5,084 nt of DNA from Candidatus Microgenomatus auricola (GTDB lineage: Bacteria > Patescibacteriota > Patescibacteriia > UBA9570 > XYC2-FULL-38-9), in the NCBI GenBank assembly GCA_005239655.1, contig SBBP01000053.1:1-5084 (forward strand). Direction: 5' to 3'. Positions 1 through 5,084 of the stretch are shown here, one piece after another. The notes under the pieces were generated by a model that ran no database searches, was not told the origin of the DNA, and saw nothing but the letters and a program-made list of their open reading frames with translations. Position 1 is the first letter of the stretch. The number at the start of each line of letters is the position of its first letter. A program made the translations under genes and the position numbers.

Positions 1-2
1 CA

Positions 3-449
3 CGAAAGACGCATGAATACTTGATTCAAAACGGAAGATGTGTCTACTGTGATATTCTCAAAAAAGAAAAATCTGATGTTCGCTGGATTTGGTCTGATGA
101 GAGGATTGCGGTGTTTGCGCCGTACGCATCAATGCACAACTACGAAGCCTGGGTCATGCCGTTGCGTCACATTGACAATATTACGGATTTACAGGGTCGT
201 GAGTTACAATCCTTGGCCTATGCACTTAAATCACTTGTTGCGCAAATCGTGAAATTAGGGTTGCCATACAACTACTACTGCCATCAGGTGATTTTTGACC
301 CTGCACAACATATGTATATTAAGGTCATTCCACGCGCGTCTCATTGGGCTGGTGTGGAAATTGGTTCGGGAATTATTATCAATGTGACATCACCTGAGGA
401 CGCGGCAGAATACTATCGAACGCATTGGGGTCAAACGAGGCCTTCGTAG
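3..449 (+). CDS. GalT/HIT-superfamily nucleotidyltransferase-like protein, C-terminal half (5' end outside window)
   Basis: The reading frame is open to the window edge (RKTHEYL before IQNG), so the TTG at 21 is probably not the start. Residues below count from that TTG. Visible landmarks are C7-V-Y-C10, matching the paired zinc cysteines of GalT-like proteins; NYEAWVMPLRH (40-50), matching the family's 'pyEvWilPkrH'; LPYNYYCH (81-88); and GVEIGSGIIIN (111-121) followed by SPEDAAEYYR (124-133), the usual end of the C-terminal GalT half. GalT enzymes transfer nucleotide monophosphate between sugar 1-phosphates through a histidine; related proteins hydrolyse or phosphorylate nucleotides. The usual HWHIE-type motif reads H97-M-Y-I-K101 here, so one histidine and one acid are replaced; activity may be altered or lost. 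The catalytic HPH motif would lie in the unseen N-terminal half. The gene ends at TAG 447-449, inside the 3' end of the convergent glycosyltransferase gene. The superfamily is fairly sure; the substrate is unknown. Confidence 0.75.
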   Translation, partial: RKTHEYLIQNGRCVYCDILKKEKSDVRWIWSDERIAVFAPYASMHNYEAWVMPLRHIDNITDLQGRELQSLAYALKSLVAQIVKLGLPYNYYCHQVIFDPAQHMYIKVIPRASHWAGVEIGSGIIINVTSPEDAAEYYRTHWGQTRPS

Positions 450-1537
450 ACTGAGATAATTTGATCGGTCGTTTTTTTCCAAGAAAATTCTTGGGCGCGT
501 TTTTTTCCTTTCACAACGAGCTCAGCACGCAAAAGAGGCTCAGTAAACAGTTGAGCCATCTTTTCTGTGATGTCATCAATAGAATGCGGATCTGCATACA
601 GTGCGGCATCAGCACCCACTTCCGGCATCGCAGTCACGTTGCTCGTCAGCACGGGCACTCCTTGTGACATTGCCTCAATAATCGGTAGACCAAAACCTTC
701 ATAGGTTGAAAGGTAGAGAACGAATAGCGCTTGTGATCGAACGTGAGCCAACTGCGCATCAGTGATAAATCCCGTAAAATGAACTCTTTCGTTGAGAGCA
801 AGTTCTTTCACGGTTTTCTCAATCTCTATTCTATTTTCAGGTTTTGGTGCACCAACAAAAACCATATCCGGAGCATCTCGAAATTGCTGAATAAACCGCG
901 AGTACGCCGTGAGCATCCCAGGGATATTTTTTCGTGGTCCTAGACCACCAACGTAGAGGATATATGTTTTCGGAATGCCGGGAATGCGTGATTCCGCTGG
1001 ATCTGCTTCTGCGGCAATACTGTAGCCATTGTAGATCACCTGCAGCCGTTCTGGCATAATATGTAAGTACTGTTCGAGTTCTTTTTTTGTATACTCTGAA
1101 ATGGTAATGATGTGATTAGCGGATCGCGCTGTCTGCTGTATGGCATGTCGATAGAGGCGCATTTTCCACCAATTCAGGTACTCCCCTGTGACCCATGGAA
1201 TCAAATCGTGGATAGTCACAACCGTGGGAATGCGGGTGTTCCGAGGGATACCCATGTTGTCGGTTGCATGATAGAGATCAACGTGATGCGCTCGCAATGC
1301 TTCCGCAAAAATTCGCTGTTCTGTGCGATATCGTTCCCAACAAACGTCAATTCGTCCAGGAACGCGAACGAGTGTGACATGTGGACTTTCGTGAAAGGGT
1401 AATTCCGTTTCGTCCTGAGGAACAAACAGCAAACATCGAATACCGGAATCGAGTAAAGCGTGAACAATATGAGTGACATATTGTCCAACTCCTGCGGACT
1501 GCTTGCGAACTCTTCGTGCATCGAGTGCGACGTACAT
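431..1537 (-). CDS. GT4-family glycosyltransferase (GT-B fold), complete, 368 aa
   Basis: This is a retaining glycosyltransferase that moves a sugar from a nucleotide sugar to a glycan acceptor, probably at the cytoplasmic face of the membrane during surface polysaccharide assembly. The N-terminal Rossmann half shows MYVALDARR at the start, the glycine loop SAGVGQY (14-20), DLYHATD (87-93) and TIHDLIPW (108-115), a pattern common in mannosyl- and rhamnosyltransferase-like GT4 proteins. The C-terminal half shows ILYVGGLGPRKN (193-204, with R202/K203 for the donor phosphates), VHFTGFI (252-258), and E280-GFGLPII-E288, the EX7E donor-site signature, then MPEVGADAALY. The length is normal for the family, and no signal peptide or membrane segment is seen. 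I chose ATG at 1535-1537 because MYVALDARR is the usual first strand. The longer frame from 1636 adds 33 charged residues and overlaps the upstream gene by 95 bp. It lies four bases after the stop of the upstream gene and has no clear Shine-Dalgarno of its own. It stops at TGA 431-433. Donor and acceptor cannot be read from sequence. Confidence 0.93.
   Translation of the reverse strand: MYVALDARRVRKQSAGVGQYVTHIVHALLDSGIRCLLFVPQDETELPFHESPHVTLVRVPGRIDVCWERYRTEQRIFAEALRAHHVDLYHATDNMGIPRNTRIPTVVTIHDLIPWVTGEYLNWWKMRLYRHAIQQTARSANHIITISEYTKKELEQYLHIMPERLQVIYNGYSIAAEADPAESRIPGIPKTYILYVGGLGPRKNIPGMLTAYSRFIQQFRDAPDMVFVGAPKPENRIEIEKTVKELALNERVHFTGFITDAQLAHVRSQALFVLYLSTYEGFGLPIIEAMSQGVPVLTSNVTAMPEVGADAALYADPHSIDDITEKMAQLFTEPLLRAELVVKGKKRAQEFSWKKTTDQIISVYEGLV
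479..506 (+). terminator. Possible intrinsic terminator for the GalT/HIT-like gene, inside the GT4 coding region
   Basis: Thirty bases past the stop of the + strand gene is a perfect inverted repeat, CCAAGAA-AA-TTCTTGG (479-494), followed after five bases by seven T residues (500-506). The stem is AT-rich with a minimal loop, and the gap before the T run is longer than usual, so it is a weak candidate. The same bases code for AQEFSWKK near the GT4 C-terminus, and the repeat may be chance from those codons. Confidence 0.3.
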
Positions 1538-1575
1538 AAATTTATCGTTTTCGTTTTTTCTTTTCTTCCTGCCAG
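1538..1575 (-). promoter_or_regulatory. A-rich gene junction, likely termination-reinitiation coupling
   Basis: On the - strand the fusion gene ends in TAA, then four bases, then the ATG of the GT4 gene. The stretch upstream is almost pure A/G (about 1545-1570) and also encodes the basic tail of the fusion protein. The only Shine-Dalgarno-like motif, AGGAAG, lies roughly 25 bases before the ATG, too far for normal spacing. Ribosomes finishing the fusion gene could restart on the GT4 gene, keeping the two products in step. This is inferred from spacing alone. Confidence 0.4.
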
Positions 1576-4500
1576 CCGATAATGACATTCGAAATTGCCC
1601 GCGGCTCTGGTGACGCGCTGTAAATCTGTTGCTCATACGACTGATTATACGGAGGGATGTTTAGTAGCTCGCCATCAACGGCAACGGAGACGCTGCCGCC
1701 GGGATCAAAGCCAAGTGCTGAAGAAATATTGAGACTTCGGAGGATGCGAACCATATCCTGGTGCGTTGCCCCGACCGACTCGCGTATACGTCCGTTCATT
1801 GCGACGATGTAGATATTCTTCTCTCGATCAATACCGGCAGCGATTTTTGGTCCGCGCAGGTTTTCCAAATCAACACGCGCAGCTTGTGTACGCAATGAAT
1901 GTTGACCCTTCCAACCTTCAATGTCCATATCAATTGCATTTTTACTGTGCCGCATCAGTAATGGTCCGGCTTCGATGGCGTGTTCAACATTGACAAACTC
2001 CGAAAACCGAAATCCGATAGGATCTCCTTCGACCAACCACTTGGGTACGGAGTTTTTTGGGAAAGACAGAGTCAAACCGACAGGAAAAATTTTCACACGT
2101 TGTTTTGTGGTCGAAAACATTCGGCGCACGACATCTCCCGACAGTCGACAGATTGTACGTCCTTGTGATGGAATCGTGTCTTCACGATAGAGTAAATCAT
2201 AATACTGCGGTGCAGAGGTGAGCGTGTTCTTATTATAACCCTCTGAAGAAAATTCGACTTGCTCGCTCGGCTGTTTTCGATTGAATAATACGAAACCGTG
2301 ACTCGAATTGACTCGGCGCATACGGATGTCACCGTTTTTGTCAATCAGCATTGCAGGCTTGTTAAACAATGGCGGCGAAAAAATGGTACCGTTCTCAATC
2401 ACCAATCCCAGTGGCGATCCAATGTAGACATCAGATAACCCCAGCTTCCCAACGAGTTCGGCGTTAAGAATATATCCACCATTCCAGACAACACGGGGGT
2501 GCTTATCAGAGTGCCTACGATTATAGGTATCGAGTAGTTGCTGTGCAGTCATTGGTTGTCCACGATGGTTAATCACGCTGAAATGCCACGGTCTGATTTG
2601 TGATTTTGGTATTTTGACAACCACTCCAAAATACGGCTCACCATCGGCGTAGCGACCGAAAATTTGCGTATGTTCAATGTCCACATTGCGTTCTTTTGGT
2701 GACGTCAAACGCTTAAGTGATTCCTGAATAGTTACACCCTCACGCAATGAATGGCTCCTGATTTCCGTGAGCACACGAGCTTCGCCATACCGACGAACGG
2801 CCTTTCGAAACATCGGTCCATGAAGTGCATGGCTGAGATCAATCGAACGCTGAACCGGAGTTTGGTATGCGAGCGTTGGACGCAGACCAGGAGGAACCCA
2901 CTCCACATAACCCGAACCCTCGGGGATACCCATAATCTCCGCCGTCAGCCTGCGCGTCACTTTACCGACATGAAATATGTTGAGGTCAGCAATATCCGTC
3001 ATCATTGCGGCATCCTCCCCACACGCAATAACAAAGCCACCCTGATCACGTATGTGTGCGAGAAGTGTCAGAGTGCGCGCGCCGAGTTGTCGAAAGTGTA
3101 CACCAACAGTCGTTTGACGACTTGGAATAATTTTGCACAACCCAGCTTCAACAATCTGCTGCAACTCAACATTCTCATCCTGGAGCATATACCGTCGAAA
3201 CGAGCGCATGTTGACCAAATGACCTACATAACGCTCTGGGAGGACGAGATACACTGGCGAGACAGTGCTCATCTTCCGGAGTTGCTCGGCGGATGGAAGT
3301 GTTCTGCCTCGAAGACCGATACGTTCACGAATCGCTTCAACGACAAACAGATCAATTTCATCTTGAGGGTTGTCACCAAGGAAAAGGGCGAATGGCACAG
3401 ATCGACGCAACTCACGCTGCAATCGTGCCGAGTGGTTCACTGGCAATGTATCTGCGTCCGTGACCGCGAGCATCAACTGCTCAAAATGCTGAAGAAGGTG
3501 TGAGCGTTTTTTGATGTAGAGTGTTGATGCCATTGGAGCGAAAAAAGTCTCAACTGCTTCATGCACTGCTCCAGTCAACTCCTGTAGAGTACAATCTTGG
3601 TAGAGATAATGACGCATGGTCCGATGTCGATATGCGAAACTGTGATCTGCGCGATTAATGATCGCTCCTCGGTGGTAGTAAAACAACTCCTCAAGACAGC
3701 TAAAGAAACGATGTGTCTGCTTCTCGGAAATAGGCTGGAGAAGTTTTTGTGCATCAATAAGCGACTGTGCATACGCATAGACAAAGCCACGCATCTCGGC
3801 CTCTTCTACACGAAAATAACTAGGGTCAATAACGGACTTTAGGTAGGAGAGATAGGCGAGTTTTCCATAACCCGCGAGGTGCTGACTTTTTTTTGGGAGA
3901 ATCCGATGCAGTTCTGGTTGCGTTCGTCGAGCGAGCTGTGATGCGTGGTGCACAATCGTATGTGCTGTACGTTTTGTGAATCCATCAATTGCACTCTGTT
4001 CATACAGACGCAAAAAAATCTCTTTCCATTGCACACAGAGCGCGTCCATGCTGTATCGCGTCTGAACAACACGCGCATTATGCTCAGCCTCTTCAGCATA
4101 GCGTGTGGGATGAATAATGTGGTCGACGATGGACGCAATGGCGGGGCCCGGTATCTGTTGTCCGCGGAACTCAATCACGTGCAGGCGCTCGGATTCCTGA
4201 AGATGCTCACCCACGACGTAGGAAAAGACCTGTTCAGGGTAGTAGCGTCGTGTGAAAATAGGAATGCGGAGTGCTGCTGCCTCGATAATCGGTAATCCCC
4301 TACCCTCTGTTTCACTCGGCAGAAGAATCAATGACGACGCTCGATAGATATCGAAAATATGTATTGGGGATTTCCTGCCTGGTTTCTCTGATGGTGTGTT
4401 AAAGGCGCCAAAGAGAAAACCGAGAAAAACGCGCCGACAGAGTTTTTTTGGAAGTTGTGTACTCAGCTGCTGAAATTGTCTCACCAGCTCAAAAAAATAG

Positions 4501-5084
4501 GGCTCATGGCCAACTGCAATCGGTCCGGAAATGAGAAGTGACATCGTCAAATGACTATTCGCATTGAAATAGTCGGCAAATGTTTTGTTTGATAGCAATT
4601 TTTTTACCAGCTGAAAATTCAGTTCAATTCTTTTCCTCTCGATAATTCGTGTCGGCTGTAGAAACAAAATGTTGTCAAGCGTGAGGTCCACGTGCGATGT
4701 CCGTTCGAGACCAAGAAGGAGAGGATCGAAACTCGTTTGGGCACGCGACGAATGCAAAAATTCCGCAGCTGACTGCGCTGTCAGTGTTTTATTCTTACCT
4801 CTGAGAAAACTTTGAATGTGCTCGAGTGTTGCAATCTTTCGACTCTGGCTTTCTGTACCAATGCCACGAAAATCCATTGCGGTCCCTATTTCTCTGACTG
4901 ATGAGGGTTTGCATCCGTTGTGACGAATGATGTGTTCCGATTGCCCCGGATTGATGTTGACATACATCCAGCGTGGTGATTGCCACGGAAAAACAGTTTC
5001 AATGACAGAAAAAAATTCGCCGACATCAGCATTTGTGAAAAAATGATCACGTGGTCCTTTCTTTGTCAAACCTCGCTCGCGATC
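1542..5084 (-). CDS. Giant fusion protein: GT4 glycosyltransferase + unassigned region + NAGPA-type phosphodiester glycosidase domain (5' end outside window)
   Basis: The frame stays open to the window edge (DRERG before the TTG at 5069). The true start and the first Rossmann half of the glycosyltransferase therefore lie outside; residues below count from that TTG. Order: the end of a GT-B N-domain (YVNINPGQ, 36-43; AMDF, 64-67); the GT4 donor domain (131-360) with FLQPTRIIERKRIE (136-149) and EX7E E255-GRGLPII-E263; a mostly helical stretch (361-555); an alpha/beta-looking stretch (556-790); and a NAGPA-like domain (about 795-1167) with NGGY (863-866), GPKIAAGI (1073-1080), FDPGGS (1121-1126) and PRAISN (1156-1161). 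It ends in a basic tail, EEKKKRKR, at TAA 1542-1544. NAGPA-family domains cleave sugar phosphodiesters or act in exopolysaccharide systems and are commonly exported, yet no membrane segment is visible here. Together with the GT4 gene four bases downstream, this suggests synthesis and trimming of a phosphate-linked or phospho-modified surface glycan. The two end domains are well supported; the middle is not recognised. Confidence 0.88.
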   Translation of the reverse strand, partial: DRERGLTKKGPRDHFFTNADVGEFFSVIETVFPWQSPRWMYVNINPGQSEHIIRHNGCKPSSVREIGTAMDFRGIGTESQSRKIATLEHIQSFLRGKNKTLTAQSAAEFLHSSRAQTSFDPLLLGLERTSHVDLTLDNILFLQPTRIIERKRIELNFQLVKKLLSNKTFADYFNANSHLTMSLLISGPIAVGHEPYFFELVRQFQQLSTQLPKKLCRRVFLGFLFGAFNTPSEKPGRKSPIHIFDIYRASSLILLPSETEGRGLPIIEAAALRIPIFTRRYYPEQVFSYVVGEHLQESERLHVIEFRGQQIPGPAIASIVDHIIHPTRYAEEAEHNARVVQTRYSMDALCVQWKEIFLRLYEQSAIDGFTKRTAHTIVHHASQLARRTQPELHRILPKKSQHLAGYGKLAYLSYLKSVIDPSYFRVEEAEMRGFVYAYAQSLIDAQKLLQPISEKQTHRFFSCLEELFYYHRGAIINRADHSFAYRHRTMRHYLYQDCTLQELTGAVHEAVETFFAPMASTLYIKKRSHLLQHFEQLMLAVTDADTLPVNHSARLQRELRRSVPFALFLGDNPQDEIDLFVVEAIRERIGLRGRTLPSAEQLRKMSTVSPVYLVLPERYVGHLVNMRSFRRYMLQDENVELQQIVEAGLCKIIPSRQTTVGVHFRQLGARTLTLLAHIRDQGGFVIACGEDAAMMTDIADLNIFHVGKVTRRLTAEIMGIPEGSGYVEWVPPGLRPTLAYQTPVQRSIDLSHALHGPMFRKAVRRYGEARVLTEIRSHSLREGVTIQESLKRLTSPKERNVDIEHTQIFGRYADGEPYFGVVVKIPKSQIRPWHFSVINHRGQPMTAQQLLDTYNRRHSDKHPRVVWNGGYILNAELVGKLGLSDVYIGSPLGLVIENGTIFSPPLFNKPAMLIDKNGDIRMRRVNSSHGFVLFNRKQPSEQVEFSSEGYNKNTLTSAPQYYDLLYREDTIPSQGRTICRLSGDVVRRMFSTTKQRVKIFPVGLTLSFPKNSVPKWLVEGDPIGFRFSEFVNVEHAIEAGPLLMRHSKNAIDMDIEGWKGQHSLRTQAARVDLENLRGPKIAAGIDREKNIYIVAMNGRIRESVGATHQDMVRILRSLNISSALGFDPGGSVSVAVDGELLNIPPYNQSYEQQIYSASPEPRAISNVIIGWQEEKKKRKR
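1569..2687 (-). other. Domain: NAGPA-type phosphodiester glycosidase (DUF2233-like) module of the fusion protein
   Basis: Residues 795-1167. Family landmarks appear in the right order: an N-terminal strand region ending in VVWNGGY (860-866); SPLGLVIENGTI (885-896), matching 'G.vi.nG.i'; PAMLIDKNGDI (905-915); GPKIAAGIDREKNIYIVAMNGR (1073-1094), in the place of the family's 'PRTAiGi...vvdGR'; then a helix, SSALGFDPGGSVS (1116-1128) in the place of 'alnLDGGGSS', and PRAISNVIIGW (1156-1166), matching 'R.v.naiiv'. Named members remove N-acetylglucosamine from GlcNAc-1-phosphodiesters, while bacterial members are often found in exopolysaccharide settings. The RT-to-KI and DGGGS-to-DPGGS changes leave activity uncertain. 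Confidence 0.8.
2700..3404 (-). other. Domain: unassigned alpha/beta-like region of the fusion protein
   Basis: Residues 556-790 alternate hydrophobic strands with helices: SVPFALFLGDNPQDEIDLF (557-575), SPVYLVLPERY (604-614), AGLCKIIPS (642-650), GGFVIACGEDAAMM (677-690) and LNIFHVGKV (696-704), followed by GYVEWVPPGLRPTLAY (720-735). The pattern would suit a Rossmann-like sheet, and the acidic turn in FLGDNPQDEID could be a metal or nucleotide site, but no named family came to mind. The helical tail 741-790 leads into the NAGPA domain. The boundaries are estimates from composition only. Confidence 0.45.
3405..3989 (-). other. Domain: unassigned, mostly helical linker region of the fusion protein
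   Basis: Residues 361-555 are rich in His, Arg, Gln, Tyr and Leu, with stretches that look like amphipathic helices, for example GYGKLAYLSYLKSVID (400-415), AEMRGFVYAYAQSLI (424-438) and LQELTGAVHEAVETFF (495-510). The density of His and aromatic residues in HSFAYRHRTMRHYLYQD (476-492) is striking. I recognise no family, cannot see a catalytic motif, and see no hydrophobic span long enough to cross a membrane. It follows the GT4 module directly and could be a spacer, a dimerisation unit or an acceptor-binding domain. Confidence 0.5.
3990..5084 (-). other. Domain: GT4-type (GT-B) glycosyltransferase module of the fusion protein
   Basis: This is the upstream part of the fusion gene, residues 1-360 plus five more at the edge. 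YVNINPGQSEHIIRHNG (36-52) followed by AMDF (64-67) matches the end of a GT4 N-domain, where relatives read roughly 'vtINslQr..l....GI' then 'pNvmDF'. LFLQPTRIIERKRIEL (135-150) is the start of the donor-binding half with its basic phosphate-binding residues. LLISGPIAVGHEPYF (178-192), RVFLGF (213-218), then IYRASSLILLPSETEG (241-256) and E255/E263 complete the EX7E site. An extra stretch between AMDF and FLQPT (about 68-133) is longer than I expect for the family. Both EX7E glutamates are intact, so the module is probably catalytic. Confidence 0.82.

Noticed and set aside
21..23. TTG as the start codon of the GalT/HIT-like gene.
   Set aside because: The frame is open upstream to base 3, and the visible part matches only the C-terminal half of GalT-like proteins.
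431..433. TGA as a sense codon (glycine), as in some Patescibacteria.
   Set aside because: Read as sense it would add only six residues before TAG, and more than 1,600 codons in the three genes have no internal TGA, which is unlikely in a TGA-recoding genome.
1216..1521. A 101-codon - strand frame in another phase within the GT4 gene.
   Set aside because: It overlaps the region coding for the well-matched GT4 N-domain and shows no motif of its own.
1538..1636. Longer start for the GT4 gene at ATG 1636 (or ATG 1588).
   Set aside because: It would add 33 or 17 polar, charged residues before the canonical first strand MYVALDARR and overlap the upstream gene by up to 95 bp. ATG 1537 gives the normal family start.
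2751..3503. A 250-codon open frame on the + strand opposite the fusion gene.
   Set aside because: It lies wholly inside the much longer - strand gene, has no recognisable motif, and has the patchy Arg/His/Thr/Asn composition of an antisense shadow.
3945..4295. A 116-codon + strand frame with several Cys residues, as a possible small zinc protein.
   Set aside because: It is antisense to the GT module and adjoining helical region, whose coding motifs are clear. The Cys residues are scattered, not in paired ligand spacing.
5067..5069. TTG as the start codon of the fusion gene.
   Set aside because: The frame continues open to the window edge, and a GT-B protein needs an N-terminal half that is not yet present at this point.

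Overview
The window is almost entirely coding and holds three genes: one on the + strand and two on the - strand. Only four bases (1538-1541) lie outside a coding frame. The sequence shows no RNA genes, mobile elements, CRISPR arrays or long repeats. The first and last genes are cut by the window edges.

Layout. (1) Positions 3-449 (+) hold the C-terminal half of a GalT/HIT-superfamily protein (galactose-1-phosphate uridylyltransferase-like). Its CxxC zinc motif and fold-level landmarks remain, but the histidine motif is altered. (2) Positions 431-1537 (-) hold a complete 368-residue GT4-family, GT-B fold glycosyltransferase. It converges on gene 1, and the two 3' ends overlap by 19 bp. (3) Positions 1542-5084 (-) hold a very large protein, at least 1180 residues, lying four bases upstream of the GT4 gene in the same operon. 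It starts beyond the window. It combines a second GT4-type domain, about 430 residues I cannot assign, and a C-terminal NAGPA-type (phosphodiester glycosidase, DUF2233-like) domain.

Working together. The two - strand genes look like one transcription unit for making and perhaps editing a surface glycan. There are two retaining GT4 glycosyltransferases, one of them physically joined to a domain whose family hydrolyses sugar phosphodiesters. The GalT-like protein could supply or interconvert sugar nucleotides, but it is on the opposite strand and its active-site motif is degenerate, so that link is an inference.

Organism. This is a bacterium with mid-range GC by eye. It uses TGA and TAG as stops and has no internal TGA across more than 1,600 codons, which argues against a TGA-recoding lineage. 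Extreme gene packing, overlapping ends, and a very large multi-domain glycosyltransferase with weak family motifs suggest an uncultured lineage such as Patescibacteria/CPR. That placement is a low-confidence inference, not something the sequence proves.
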